A stretch of DNA of 64,000 nucleotides from the NCBI GenBank assembly GCA_025331565.1, contig JAFREQ010000012.1, positions 12,390,501 through 12,454,500 of the forward strand. Direction: 5' to 3'. This document shows positions 11,674 to 25,887 of the stretch, one piece after another. The stretch's first letter is position 1. Each line of letters begins with the position of its first letter. Source of the DNA: Holacanthus passer (taxonomy: Eukaryota > Chordata > Actinopteri > Pomacanthidae). Below the pieces are notes generated by a model. The model ran no database searches and was not told where the DNA came from. It was given only the letters and a program-made list of their open reading frames with translations. Made by a program: the position numbers and the translations under genes.

Positions 11674-14600
11674 ATGGTAAGTCGGACAGCCGAGCTTATT
11701 GCTAAAGGCTAACGGCAGTAGCTGCTAGCTTGATCCGATGTTTAGCCGTCGCCAGCCGTCGAGCTTTTAATTTGGGTTGTGTCTACTTGCTGGAGCCCTT
11801 GGCGTTAATTGAGAATCGTCATCCTCGTGTATGTAATTTAAAGAAAACACTGATCACAATAAATACTGTATCACCCCTTTTGAAATCGCCGAGCGGCTTT
11901 AACATGAACGTTATCAGATTGAGGCTAGGCTACTAGCGGTACAGCTAACAGCAATGCTAACGTAACATTAAAGTTACCTGTCGACTGAATGGTCGTTAAC
12001 AAATGTCGCAATTAACCTCCAATTATATAAATATTTCCTAGTTTTCTTTATTGTGTTGATACTAGATAAGCCTACATTAAATAAATTAACTTAAAACTTT
12101 TATACTGGTGTAACTTTGTAGTTCACCTAAATCAGCTAAAGGTCTCTTATTCGTAAGAGTTAAGAATGATTATAAACACATAATGAAGAGCAAAAACTGA
12201 TGAAGAGTAACCTAAAATAAAAAAAAAAAGACTCAATAGATAAATGGTCTCAATTAATGTTGATGGTGGATTTGTCTCATGCTGTCAGTATGAGCACTTA
12301 TTTGTGTGGACATAATTAAAAATGTCACATTGGTTTGTTTTTGTGTTCGGACAATGAATTGATAATGGCTTACGCTTTAAAGACACACTTACTATGCAAG
12401 TATGAAAATTTCACAAACTTTATGGGCATTTTTGTGTAGTCAAAGTCAAAATGTAGGTGCAAAACAGGCTGAATGTAATAGGGAAATAAGGTCTTAATAC
12501 TTGCTGATGTAGTATATAATTTGTTCAGTTGCTTTATATGACATGCTGTAAAATCACAATAAATGTTTTGCAGTTGTAAAAGGTCCATTTAGGCTTTTCA
12601 AAGCTCTTCTAGGCCATAATCAACGTACAAGAGACAGTAAGTTAATGGCATTAGGAAAGCAGCATGATCAGTTCTCAATGTTTTCAAAATACCCCTGATT
12701 TTGAGATTGTCTCTTCTAGTAGGCCTGCGTTTGTACATGCACAACCCAGGTTGACTTAACCATCTTTCTGTCTCTCTCACAGAACTCCAATGTGGAGAAT
12801 TTGCCTCCTCATGTTCTTCGCTTGGTCTACAAAGAGGTTTCAGCTTTAGCAGCGGACCCGCCTGAGGGTATCAAGATTTATCCTAGTGAGGAAGACATAA
12901 CTGAACTGCATACAGCCATCGAAGGGCCCGGTAAGGATATGGTGTCATGCCAAGCTGGCACTAGGCATGATAACACATTTCAAAATTGAAACACTACAGC
13001 ACTACTATTTTTTGTTGAACCACACACTAGTCGGCACCTTGCCGTGTGTGCATTCTCCAAGTAAGAAATGGTTGTAAGATAAGACACTTAACAGTATATT
13101 CAACATGGAGATAAATCATCTGTATTGTCTTTCATCCACTTTTTTAGAATCTCACACAGCAGTGTTTTTCACATCTCAATATTGGTTTGGATCTGTTTCT
13201 GTCTGTCCATGAGATAGTATTGTTATTTTACTGTCTCACTTGTCCATAAAAATGTCTGAAACCCTGGTCAAATGGAATTACTGTGAGGTCAATAACATAA
13301 CATGTATTTTGACATTTTACTGATTGGGCTTGCAGACAATCCAGTATAATCACATGATTCTTGAGAAGACTATAGCCTTTAAAGGTCAGCTTAAATAAAT
13401 AAAAAAAAGTTGGCTTACAATTTGTAAAGGTTAAAATGTCCTATGACCTCCTTGCTTTATAATGCCAGCTTTTGATCAGTAGCTAACTTAAGCCCACTAG
13501 CTAAATTTCACCTTATGGTTTATTGTGTAGTAGTGTTGCATCTGCGTCATACTTGTATACAGCTGCTTCACCACTACACATTCAATAGAACAGCTTGATA
13601 ACTATTTGCCACTGAAGAGAGATTTCTCTTGATGACCAACCTTTTATCAACATCCCTAGGTAATAACAGCCCTTGCCTGTTTACCCTTCCCACTTATGAT
13701 GGCTTGTGTGCTCCACCATGTTTACGTAGTTGATGGTTAACTATCCAGGCTTAAATGTTAAGCTGTGCCACCAGCTGCATGTAACTGCTTATTTCTTTTC
13801 CTTTTTAACGTCATTTACTTTATGCATCATTTGCTCATTAGGCAAACAACTCCTTAAGACATGGATCAATGCATTAGTTTTACAGAGTAGAAATTATTCT
13901 GTTCCATGGCCCCTTGATTATTTATATATTATTGTATAAAGGCTCTATTTCTGGATTTTGTAGATGTTGCTAATTACATGTGAGACACATAACCCACTTA
14001 AACCACACGTCCAACAATGTCCATGCTTTCTTGTCACTATGAGTTCATTGCGTCGGACCTTCTTTTGGTTAAGTAAACAAGAGCCAGACACACAGGGCAA
14101 CATCAATTTGATTTATTAGGCACTGATACTTGTATTGGTATCATACTTTGATGCACCCAAAATTGACATTTTCAAGTGGCAATACAATATATTTTATAAT
14201 ATATGTGATGGTTTTCCTCATAACCCCAACAGATCATGGTAAAGTTCTGTGGCTGGCTTGGATGTAAAATTTTCTCTGTTTTTGTCGGTTGACTCAGTTG
14301 CCGCTCTCTGACCCTTTTTATGTAGCAAGTTTGGCACAGTCAGCACATACTGTTCATGAAATGAATTCTTTATGCTTTGACAGAGGGAACTCCGTTTGCT
14401 GGTGGCATTTTCCGAATGCGTCTGGTCCTCGGGAAGGACTTCCCTGCTGTTCCACCCAAGGGGTATTTCCTGACCAAGATTTTTCACCCCAACGTGGGCC
14501 ACAAGGGAGAGATCTGTGTCAACGTGTTGAAGAGGGACTGGAAAGCTGAACTCGGCCTCAGACATGTCTTACTTGTAAGAGGGACCTTTAGTCTTTGTTG

Positions 14601-15034
14601 CTTTGAGTGTCACCCTGTGTTGCCGCCACTGTTTTTACAATCCTGTGTCTTTTATTTCCCCACAGACGATCAAATGTCTTCTCATCCATCCGAATCCAGA
14701 GTCGGCTCTGAATGAAGAGGCCGGGCGTTTGCTGTTAGAGGACTATGCAGAATATGAGTCCCGAGCTCGTCTGCTCACAGAGATCCACGCCATGGGCGGG
14801 CCCGGCGGGACCTCTGGGGCACCTCAGGACCCTAATGACGGCCCACAGCCGAAGAAGCACGCAGGTGACCCCACAAAGAGGGCGGGACCCAGTGCAGCAG
14901 CTGTGCCTGCAGCTCTGGGTAATGGAGCTAATGGAGCCAGTACCACCAGCAGCAATAGCAACAGTAGTAGTAGCACTATTAATGTAGCAGGGAAGAAGAA
15001 AGCAGATAAAAAGCGTGCATTGAGGCGACTTTAA
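11674..15034 (+). CDS. ube2s: Ubiquitin-conjugating enzyme E2 S
   Basis: UBE2S is the E2 that elongates Lys11-linked ubiquitin chains on anaphase-promoting complex substrates, driving mitotic exit. Coding exons are 11674-11676 (the ATG alone, followed by GTAAGT), 12783-12930, 14384-14574 and 14666-15034. They total 236 aa, against 222 in human. The start MNSNVENLPPHVLRLVYKEV matches the family. The UBC fold includes GYFLTKIFHPNVG and the active-site Cys in GEICVNVLKRDW, which falls at residue 95 as in human. NPESALNEEAGRLLLEDY closes the core. The C-terminal tail keeps KKHAG and the basic KKADKKRALRRL end that binds the APC/C. Between them is a fish-specific Ser/Asn-rich insert that accounts for the extra length. 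All key residues are present. Confidence 0.97.
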
Positions 15035-15814
15035 TACCTCAGCGAAATTCTCAGTGTGTGTGTGTGCGCGTATGTATGTGTGTGTGTGTGCGTATGTGTG
15101 TGAGCATGAGAGTGTGTAAATATAAATATTGAAGTGTGCTGACAATGTTTTTGTTCCCTTTTTTTCTGACTCTTTCTACCACCTATCCAGACCTGTCCAT
15201 TTTGTACTCATCCTTTACCTTCTGTCTTGCCACCACTTTGTCCTGTTGGCATCGCAGGTTTTGTTAATTATTTCCATACCTAAAGATACAATGAAAAATA
15301 TTTGTTCCTCTTTTAAAGGAAAGATGACATTTCAAGTTGGAAATCATGCCATCTGTTGTATTTTGCTCTAGCATGAATGAGTGATATAAGGAATTGGTTT
15401 CACTGTGCAGAACATGGCCTCTAATGTCTGTCCATTACTGAGACATAACCACTGTTGTCTCAGACTTGTTATCAGCTCTTTTTAAAGTGTTTCTTGGTAA
15501 ATGCTGCTGTGATGGTACTGTGTACTGCTCAGCCAGGCTCACTCATGAGTCTGAACCAGGACGTTACTTTAATTAAAGTCAGGTTTTCAAATTGAGCTCA
15601 AAGGAAATAAAGGTAGAAGTTGCTAAAAGATAATGCAAGAAGTCGGTGGGTTCATTATTGGAAGAGAAATGTCATTAATAACATGCAAAATGGTAACCTC
15701 TTGTTAAATTATATTTTTCATAATGTGTTCTGAATGAAGTAAAGGTATGGAAAGAGTTAGCAGTGGAGTATAAGAAGTCTGTTATGTTCTTCATGGAATC
15801 TCAACCCTTTTTTA

Positions 15815-15850
<36 letters not shown>

Positions 15851-16364
15851 TTTTTCTAAAATTGTTTCACTGTCCAGTATTTTCAAAAGTTGTTTATAAT
15901 TGACATGTTCATATTCAGCTGTCTTGTGGTTGTGTGTGAAGACCTAGATCAGTGGCTTTAAGGGAACAGGGTAGGCTGCCAGACTACTTTATAAAAAATG
16001 AATTATGTATTCTCTGTATTAATCATACAGTGGTGTGACTCGTTTAAACTACCCCGCTTCCCTACAAAGCAGTATGTGCTCTCAAATGTCCAGCTGTCCG
16101 ACCAGCTGTGCAGGTACCTGAGAAGACATCTGATAGGAAAATTTCCACCTTTGATAGAATTTGTCTCCTGATCCGTTGCACTGGCAGGGTTTCCTGGGCA
16201 GGTTTTCTCTCTGTTCTAAATGCATGCGGGGTCTACATTTCCCAAGGAAACACACTGAAGCGCTGTGTTAATTTGGATGGAAAAGGTGCCTCTGAAACTC
16301 CTGTCACTGTGCAGACTGTTGGCTGGATATTTTGTGTCCATTTTAAATTATTTAAATTAATAAA
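15035..16364 (+). terminator. UBE2S 3' UTR with TG-rich tract, poly(T) run and poly(A) signal
   Basis: Directly after the stop is a TGTGTG/CGTATG-rich tract (about 15053-15118). A run of about 27 T lies near 15819-15846. AATAAA is at 16359-16364. If that signal is used, the UTR is about 1.3 kb; an earlier weak signal (AGGAAATAAAGG near 15605) could give a shorter form. Confidence 0.5.
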
Positions 16365-16370
16365 ACATTG

Positions 16371-17639
16371 AAATACGAGAAGTGAAATGAAAAGTGAGTC
16401 ATGCTTGCTCTTTTATTTTGTCTTCTTTCGCATGCATACTTGTTTATTATGGTAAAAATGTAGCTGCTCTGCAATGATAGCTGTGTGTATCAGTGCAGCC
16501 GCTGAGAATAGATAAAGGGTGAAGCTTTTACTGCTCAGTGACGTATTATAGCACTTCATTTTGTTTATAGTGGTCTCCTGTTCTGCAGTGATGAAATAAC
16601 CATTGTGAGGAAATCAGTAATTGCATCCACCCCAGCAAACCAATGAGTGAAAGTGCACCCGGTAGAGCGTCATTGGAGCATCTAATGAAGGGCTCCACCA
16701 GCCTCTGCTGCAGACATGCAGCAGCCCACCCACCTGTGTAGAAATAGCAGCCTGCCATGCAGGTAATTATCAGGCCCGTCTTAGACACCTGGGGCTCCAC
16801 ATAACCCTTTACACCTTCCCCAAGTCCCATTTGGAAGTGCTTACCTCCTTCTCCTCCTTCTCCACCTGCTATCTACCTCCATGGCATATCCTCCACAATT
16901 TGTTAAAGCAAACACTTTGACATTTCTCTTGTTAAATCATGTTGATCAGAGCTGCTATACATGCTGGTTTTCCTCTGTCACATACAGTGCAATTGTGTTA
17001 ATTATGATGCATCCTTTAGGTCCAATGTGTGATCACTGATTCCTCTGAAAAACCTAAATCCGGTTTCATTCATGTGCTGCTGATGTGAGGATCGTGAGGA
17101 GGCAGTTAACTGGATGTGACGGCGGAATGAAGCCAAACAAGAGCCAATTTCATCTCTCACAAACCTCACACTGCCTCTCCATCACTCCCCCTGTACCTTC
17201 CCTGCATGTCTCACTGTCCCCGCTCGTCCTGAACTTAAAGACATCTCTGGATTGCCGAAGCAGATCTGGGTGTAATTGACAGTTTGGTTCAGGCTCCAGT
17301 GTTAAAGCTTGTGCGCCAGTCCTCTCCATCTCCCCTTCCCCGTTTTCATCGCTTTCATAATTGCCACCAACATAATGACACAGTTGCTGTGGCAACCGTG
17401 TCTCTCTTTTTCTGTCTCTCTCTCACAAAGAAAGAAAAAAAAAACACACACACACTCTCTCTCTCTCTTTGGGTCTCAGCTGAATTTACAGGCTGCTTTT
17501 AGTTTTTCCTCTTTTTTTTTTAACAAAAAGCTTTGTCTCAGCTTTTGACTCTGTGAAAGAGCAAATTCTTGATATTTTTTAATTAATTTTTTTTTTGGTC
17601 AGAGTCAGTCAAATATAGGCAATCAGGGTCATTTAATTA
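16371..17639. other. UBE2S-SHISA7 spacer, nothing recognised
   Basis: No exon, RNA gene or transposon is supported. The stretch holds simple CT/CA tracts near 17445-17470. There is one long antisense open frame (16546-16830), which lacks any family resemblance. Confidence 0.5.
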
Positions 17640-18281
17640 AAAAGAGGGGGGTGAGAAATGAGATGGAGGAATAAGGATGTAACGCCACCAGTTGAATGGG
17701 CCTAATGAGCATCAGCGGAGAGCAGCGCGGAGTTGAGACCAGACTGAGCGACCAATCAGAGCACTCCTCCACCGGCGGACCTCCGTGAGGCCAGGCAGGC
17801 AGCTCAGGCGGTGCAAAAGACCTCACTTGGAAAATATGATGGGAACCAGCCTCAGTCAGATCTAGATGAAGAAAAGTTAGATTTTATTTTTTTGCTTTCA
17901 CGTTTTGAGCATCTTCTGAATCAGGCTCCTGCAGGATAGTTGCGCTGTGCAACAGACGGAATTTTCCCTTTTAGCTGAAATTGTCACATGTGTAAAAATC
18001 TCAGAACATCTCGTCGGACACTGACTCTCTCTCTTTTTCCTGCACGCGTTTTCCCCCCACCTCTCAGCCCTGATAATGGATTAACAACCTGAAGGAGACG
18101 CATGAAGATGGACTGAGATGTGCAGCTCTTGAAGCGAACAGGGGCTTTTAAAACAGGTGGTTCACTGTGTCCTGATCATCCTGTGCCACAACAACAGGCT
18201 GCCATCTGAGAGAGGCTGAGAGACAGTGCGCAGGCTCTCCCAGCGCTCCTCTCCAGCATCCAACCCCAGAGCAGCGCACAG
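17640..18281 (+). promoter_or_regulatory. Probable promoter and non-coding first exon of SHISA7
   Basis: GC content rises, and the stretch ends in ...GCAGCGCACAG followed by GTAAGA, a strong donor at 18282. No coding frame matches SHISA proteins here, so it would be 5' UTR. The long stretch 18282-22047 would then be intron. It has CA/CG-rich simple tracts (18480-18660), a TC tract (about 19157-19185), and a possible small exon after TTGTATTGCAG at about 20330. The joining of these parts is inferred. Confidence 0.4.
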
Positions 18282-21200
18282 GTAAGACACGACATCATGC
18301 ACCTTTTATTCATGCAACATCCATCACCTAAATGCATGCAAAACTCTTTTAATGCCTTCATTGTGTGTTTGTGTCTGTGTGGAAAAAATGAGTTTGGCAT
18401 CTGTTTGGACGCATCAGCTGAGCCGGAGGCTGTCAAACAAAACACTTGGATGAAAGCTGCGCCACAGAAACATCCATACACACGCACGCACACACGCACA
18501 CACACACAGGCTTTATGATGGGCAGACATGTTCTTCACCACTTAAACACTTTAATCGACAGCACATTGCGACATTAGGAACAAATTGACACGAGGACACA
18601 CACATCCAGTCGGACTACGCGCGCACACACAAACACACACACCGGCACGGATACACCCACGCACTTTTAGCCTACTGATATATGCAAGTCATGTCCATAA
18701 CCCGCATGCTTGCAGGTTGCAACTTATTAACCTGATGGAGAATGGATGAGAGTCTGAAGAGTCTAAATCAGTCATTGCGCATCATTTATTGAACTGATCA
18801 GACTAAAGCTGCTGCGCCTCTTTCAATGCAATTAAATGTCTTTTGCACCAACATGACTTCTCTTAGCCGTTTCCCCCCCCTCATTGATTCACATCCCAGT
18901 GCGTTTTGCAAAGAAAAAGAAGCCATTTTGTGTCATTTCCAGCAAACACCTGTTGAAATTGTTGCATGCTCAGCCGTCTGCACAGCTGCTCTGCATCCTG
19001 CAATGAAAGTGACTGCGCCTTTGCTTTGACACAATTGCTCGCAATGGCAGGGATCTGTGGAAACGGTTTGTTCTCCCTCCAGTGGCCATGCAACTCAGGG
19101 ATGCATCTTCACAGCTCTGAATGTGTGCCCTTCACCCTTTGGTTCCCATCCTCGCTCTCTTTCTCTCTCTCTCTCTCTCTTTCCCTTCTCTGCTGTATTG
19201 CTTCAGCAGCACAGTATAGAGATACCTACAGGAAAACATCTGCTTCTTTTGTGTGTTGAGTCATTTTGCTGGAAAGATGGGTTTTTTTGGGTGCAGCAGG
19301 ACTGACCCTCCATATTTTGAATTAATATCTAGAATTTGAAATCATGCATTGTTAGAAAAGTGCAATTGCACGTTTATCTGGGAGCGTTTTCGATTCAGCC
19401 AGAGAATCCCCATAAAGTAGACGGAGTCAGAGCAGAAAATCTGGCAATGGAAGTTGAGCAGCGCCCGCAGATGACGGTGCGAGGCGTCAGTGTCATCTTG
19501 TCGAGCAAGAGACGGGCAGATGTGACTTTGAAATGTGGTTTGGCTAATGGTTGTATATTGGATTCTGCCTCCCTTCTCTTTCACTGCCTCTTTCACTCAC
19601 ACACAGACAGAGCTGCAGTGCTATTCTGAGAGAGTTAGCTGCCTCAACCCACGCACAGAATCTGAGAAAGAGAGAAAGGCAGAACGAGGGAGAAAGAGGA
19701 GAAGGAGGGAGCAAGAGGAATAAAGGAGAGAGAAAGACTACAAGGAGGTTTACAGAATGCCTACTATTGTCTCTCAAATGCATGCACACAAAGCCTCTTT
19801 AGAGTTTCAGATTCTACCCCTGCAACTGCTTGAGCAGTAGCTGATTCACAGTCTTGATTAGCACTCCTCTTGTGTGTGGCATTGACTGTATTTGCAGATC
19901 TGTTTGATGGTGCTGTTTGTGTGATGTGCTATGTTGTATTGGTAAGTGCTGGGAGAAATGTACTTGATTCTGTGCCACCCACACACCGCCCTCCCACTCA
20001 TGGTCGTCTCTGCATCTATACCTCTGGCTCTTCCCGCTCGCCACAATCTCTTTGCTCATTTAAATCCCTACCCTGCATTTATCCCTCTGCTCTCTTTCTC
20101 TCTTTCTCCATCATTGGCTTTTCAGGAGCGTGTTCCTCCTGCAACCAAACAGGCACACTAACACACACTCGGCTTCTTCTTCGCTTTTGCACACACGTAA
20201 TGCAATGAATAAAAATGACTATATTGTGTGCGCTCAAAATGTGCACGCACGGGTGTCAATAAGTGAGGAGAAGAGGTTGCAGAGCTTCTTTCTAATCATG
20301 TCTCTCGTTTTGTATTGCAGCGGACGCTCGACCGACATGTTCCAGGTTTGACCGTCGACGTGTAAACCCGAAGACAGTTCTGGAAATCAAGCAGAACATT
20401 TAGAGGCGACAGGAGAGAAATTCTTCAGGAGAGAGAGAGAGAGCGCTTTTGGAACATTAGTCAGTGGGAGAACTGCTGCTTTGTGTCTCTCATTTTTCCT
20501 CCACTGAACTCTCCTCAGAAGGTCAGAGGAGCATGTAACTGAAACAAGTGGAGCCCTCAGTGATTTCAGCATTCTGTCTGCCCCATCTGTGCCTACATTC
20601 TCTGCTACAGATAGGGACGTTTTGATAATTACATATAATTATAATTTCTGTGGGAGACAGATCTGCTTCTGTCTATTATTGCCAACACCTCCAACACAAT
20701 AACTTCACACATTTACATATTTCTCAACAAAAGTGATATTCTTTGAACCTCGGAGACAAATCAGGAATAATTTTGCTTAGAAAGACATGTCACATGGAGA
20801 AGCAATGTGCCATTTAGTTCATGTCTAATTAGTGATACAGTTGAATGACACGGGCGACTTTTTGTGCCTAAAAGCTGAATGCAGAACATTTAAAATCCAT
20901 GACGTTCGCCTCGTTTTGCAATGCATTTTACAGGCTGGGATTCATTTCCTTGGTTTATGCTTACTCCTGATTTTCAGCTGTTACAGTCTTCTAACACTTA
21001 AGCCGAGCCTCCCTCATTATCACCCCCGGCCCCATCACAGTAACAGTGTGTGCCAGACAAGTGCTGATGTACATTAATCCGACCATAAAAAAAGATTGAG
21101 ATAAAGTGCGTAGTGCATCTATAGATATGACGAGTGCCTAGAACAAGTTAACATGGAGATACATCCCTGCTCCGGAGAAACTAGGCATCATTAATAGACA

Positions 21201-22047
21201 GTTTTCATCGGTGGTGCTGTCTATCTGATTGTTTACAATGCCGAAAAACACCAAATATATGAACAGAATTATAGATTTCATAGATTTTTCCAGAAAGGAA
21301 TTGCTTACAGCTTAAATAAGTGCCAATTCTGAATGTATGTAGTGCCAGACTAAAATAGCCATCCAGAAATGAACAAAACAGATAAAAGTGTTTACATTTG
21401 ACAAAACACGGGCCATAGACTATTGTTCAAGTGCCATGATCAGCACAGGAATGTACAGGACTGCCATATTTTATTGAAAATACTTGTATACTAATTTTTA
21501 CTGGGCGTTAAAAAAAGTAATTCCATCCAGCAGATATTTGTTCTTTTGTTCAGTGGGACATGTAGAACAAGGCATTAAGGACTAAAAGCATGAAGATTGT
21601 TGTTTTCAATTTGTCCTTACAAAGATGCATCCATTTTAGTGTTCTAGACTTGAGAGGTGTTTTTGGAGGGCAAAAGATGAAGTCATTACGCATTCAGAGT
21701 TCCCTTCTAGCAGTAAATTAAAACCATTTGAACACCATTATCAACAATTATTGAAACCTACCAACTGATTTTGATAGTGTTAGTCCTTTCCATTTTCTTT
21801 GTTCCTGATCTTTACTATTATTACACCATTTAAACACTCAGTTTCTGACACAAGAAAAAACAGGCTTCAGATTTCATCATCCAACATTACTGAATGAAAC
21901 TACAGATACATCATCAATATCCAGTAGGTTGTACATGCTACTTGAATATTTCACATGCCATTTTAGTGGGTTAAACTGCAAAAGTGGATACAGTGTTGCC
22001 ACTGCATTGACTCAACAACAGAAAATAGATCTCTTAGTCATGTAAAA

Positions 22048-25000
22048 ATGACGCCCACCACCAATCTCCGAGTCCTCGCTGTCTCCCTGCTCTCCCTCCT
22101 TGCTGCCCCACTTACCACTGTTGTGGAGACCTCGCCGTCCCCCCCTCCGCAGCACACAGATCGCTCAGGGAGACAGTTCACCGAGCAGCCCAAGACTGAC
22201 CCCAGCCCCTCTCTCCTGCTCCTCGCCATGCAGGCCAATATCAGGCCAGCTGCTCTCCAAGGTAGGACCAAAACCCCAGAGAAACTTCTAGACACCTCAG
22301 AAGGAGTTCTGGAGACGCCTCCGAGACCCCTTCCCCAGGTCATGTTCCCCAAGAATGTGACTTCAGCAGAGGCCCTCGCGCCTCCCCTAGGGGCCGCCCA
22401 GGTAGCGCCCATTCGACCCCGCATGATGGATGTATGGATGGATGTATGTCGGGGTTATTATGACGTGATGGGACACTTTGACAGCGCTTTCAACTGCTCC
22501 AAGGACAGCTACGTCTTTTGCTGTGGAACCTGCCACTACCGCTTCTGCTGTCCTGAGCGAAATCGGCAACTGGAGCAGGACAGCTGTAAAAACTATGATT
22601 CTCCAGACTGGGCCAAGCCACAAACAGATACCATGATTATAACAGAGGAATTAGGTCCTGACCCAGACTTCGATCCCCTGAAGCAGCAGAGCCACAACAC
22701 TGGCTTCGTCATCGGAGGTGTGGTTGTGTTCATGGTGGCTGTCGCTGTGGGCATCAAGGTGGTCTTCAACAAAGTGCAACAGGAAGCCAACCAAAGGGAC
22801 CTCAATATGCCAAGGTGAGGCTTTGAAAACTATATTTTTTCTTTCATCACCTCTCACAGCTGGATTTGTTATTTTATTCCAATACTGTATGTATGAAATT
22901 AGGTTTTTAGGACTCCATAAATGGCCCAGATTCATCATTCTGGGCTCAGAATAATGCTGTTAGTCATCAGCTGAAACATATTTGATCTTCATCGAGAGGC
23001 TGCTGCAGAATTCATGGTTGTTTTGATTCCTCTGGGCTTTTCATCTCATATATGGCCCGTAATCTTGGCAATAAAGATTTGCATTTTCATTTTTGTACAG
23101 GTCACATTTTTCTATCTTGGGCTACACCAGTGGAGGATGTTGGTTGTAGACTGATATTGAGCGTTGGTTGATCCCTTAAAGAAAGATGATTAATAGCTTA
23201 TTGTTTCTCATCATTGTGCACACATTTCTACCAAAACCATTGGCAGGTGATTGTGCAAAAGACTGTGGCTGATTCCTACACAATTTAAATACAGTATGTC
23301 TTTGAAAAATATAAGATGGATGTTAAATAAATAGCTCTCACATCAAATCCTCCACATCCTTTATCCTCACATAAATATTGTTCTGCCTATCAAATATGAA
23401 CCAATCCACTGTACAAAATAAAAAAGAAATAAAAAGAAACCTTGTTTTTTTTAATGACAAATATGACAAAAAAACAGAATAATAAGCATAACTTCACAGT
23501 GTCAAATCAATATGAATTCAATGTGATATCATAGCCAATAGTTTATTTTTAATTTTATCTTGTGTTTCCTTTTTGCTTCTGTTTATTACACCATTAGAGC
23601 CCTGGTTGACATGTTGCGGCACCAGTCGAGCCCAGTCCAGCAGGATGAGAGGAACAACAGCGTGGCTCTGACTGTAGGGGACGGACAGGGGACACTGGGG
23701 AGACCTCCAAAAAATCTTTACGCCCCAGGACTACCCAGCAAGGACAACAGATGTGAGGGCCTAGGGCTTTTACAGCAATAATGAATAGCACAATCAGAGG
23801 CACAATCACAGCTTTTGTAACTGCATCCTCTGTAGGCCGAGGCGCATCGTATTTTTTCACGCCATGTGTGTGAATGCAGTTTTTTTCTTTGTCCCACCAC
23901 CACGATATCTTTGTAATCATTAGGGGAAAAAACAATCCTCCATGGTGGTGTGCAAAATCTTAGATCTTAAACCTTAGTAATATCGGGCCTCCACTTTGAG
24001 ATTCAAGTAGTTACATGCACAGGGATGTGGAAATTAGTGCTTTTAAAATATGTATGCCTTACACGATGATGCTGAGAAACCTGTGCATGCGAAATGATGT
24101 GATGGTGAATTGATGCAGATACATAAACGTCTATAGTTGCCTTGATCTTTTATGCTAAAGCACCATTGAACTGGAAACTGCCTGACATCGATTTTGAGCT
24201 GATTACCTTGTGTTCTTTTAACTTACAGTGGGCAATTTGCAACACAATTTCATCCACTCATCAGGCTCCAGCCCCAAACACACCGCAACTATTGGTAAGG
24301 CAGCTGGTGAAAGCCGGGCTCCTATGTAAATTACATGTAATCACCACAATGCTTCATTTACTTTGTTCAGTTTTGTTTTAAGCTCAAGAGTAGACTCATT
24401 CATCCCAACAATAATAATGATTATCATAGCTACGGTTGCTTGTGTTGGTGTTGAAAGCAAGTTAGTCTGTTCCAGTGAATGTTAGCAGATTCTCTCACTG
24501 CTACGTGCAGTGCGCTATATCCAGAGGAGCAAATCTCATTTAACACACAGTCGTTTTCTCCCTGTGGTCTCTGTAGAACGCACCCCTCGGATGAACAATG
24601 CTCAGCTGGCAGCTGGAGGCACCCTGCTCTCCAGTAAACACAACAACACCAAATCCCAGCCTTCCTTCCACCACTCCCTGCACAACCTGGCTCAGCTGCC
24701 TCCGTCCTACGAGAGCGCCACCAAGCCTGAGCTCAACAGATACTCCTCACTCAAACGCCTCGGTAAGTACCTTCATTTTCGAGAAACGAGGACAAATGTA
24801 CCGGTCTGTCTGCCCCTAACTCCCCTTACAGCTCTGCTTCTGCAGCTGCTTCATTTCATTTTCAGTACTGAAGCGCAATGACACTCTTGACACTATGGCA
24901 TAAAGTGCAGGATGCGTCATTATGTGCTGATGCTATTTACTGTGGTGATAAACAATTCAGAGAAATTTTGTTTGGCTTCCAGAAAAAGGTCTCGATGAGT

Positions 25001-25887
25001 ACTCGTCTGGTTACTGCACCACCAAGCGCCGGCCTCACACAGCGCAGCCGGCCCTCCAGTCCTCTCAGCACCACCTCCACTGGGGTGGAGACTACACCCT
25101 CAGTGGGAGAGGAACCCTCCCCAGGCACGCAGTCCGTCCCTGGATCCCGCCGCCGCCTTCTGGCATGCCCGCCTCACCCACCCCCAATCCTTACCCTCTG
25201 GATCCCCCGGAGCCCCAGTACAATCCCAATTACGACACTCTCTCCAAGCCCCCGAGGAAAGTTAAGTCCACTGACCAGCTGCTCAACATGGGTGACGTCC
25301 CTGGCAATACAGGGACCCTGTCCAGGCTCTCCAAGAACCAGCAACACCAATATTACAAAGCCATGGCTGCCTCCAATAAGAACTCCAACACGCAGACCCT
25401 CACCAGGAAGACCCAGGACAGGAGAGAGGAGAGGCAGGAACGGCTGCTCATGTCCCCGGATCATCTGGAGGAGAGGATGGGGGTCGTAGATCCATACGCC
25501 CACACCCCAGGAGGGATTGTCCCCACGCTGCCCCGCCAGCAGAAGGCCCAGTCCCAGCAGAACGTCACGTGTGCCACGCCCTCCCTCGACCGACACCACA
25601 TGATCAAGATGAACTCTCACCCCACGTCCGGACGAGAGCAGGAGAGGAACACGGCCATGACGGGGCACATGAGCGGGGGCATGGGCTGGGCTGGGGAGAT
25701 GCCCGGGGCGGGGGTCGTCATGGGAACGGGAACACTAGGGGGCCACAGCGCCAGGAGGATGGCTTTTGCAACGAAAAGGCAGAACACCATCGAGCAGCTG
25801 CATTTCATACCGGGAGGGGGCGGCGGGGGTCTGCGGGAAGTGGAGGAGGGAGTCAGGGGATCAGAACGGGGAGCAAAAACGAGGTGA
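22048..25887 (+). CDS. shisa7: SHISA7-like (CKAMP59) receptor auxiliary subunit, frame broken near the C-terminus
   Basis: Shisa6/7/9 are single-pass neuronal membrane proteins that modulate AMPA and, for SHISA7, GABA-A receptors. Coding exons are 22048-22814, 23598-23752, 24229-24294, 24577-24762 and 24983-25887, all in phase. They give 692 aa as read, longer than the roughly 540 aa of human. Features in order: a signal peptide (LAVSLLSLLAAPL); a Pro-rich ectodomain; the 8-Cys Shisa knot from about residue 134 (CRGYYDVMGHFD, FCCGTCHYRFCC, CKNYDSPDWA); a helix about 219-240 (FVIGGVVVFMVAVAVGI); and a cytoplasmic tail with RALVDMLRHQ, PPSYESA, LNRYSSLKRL and RQNTIEQLHFIPG. After a G-rich run (25812-25836) the frame ends at TGA 25885-25887. 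The family's PDZ ligand, read as TGSKNEVTV, lies in another frame ending at 25895. SHISA7 is chosen over SHISA6/9 by tail motifs and by UBE2S adjacency. Confidence 0.9.

Noticed and set aside
14218..14565. Antisense open frame across UBE2S exon 3
   Set aside because: It is the shadow of a conserved coding exon and matches nothing of its own.
16546..16830. 94-codon minus-strand open frame between UBE2S and SHISA7
   Set aside because: No family resemblance, no promoter or splice context, and no codon pattern that stands out.
20330..20345. Alternative SHISA7 start at the ATG near 20336
   Set aside because: The frame stops after three codons and lacks a signal peptide; the ATG at 22048 starts a good signal peptide.
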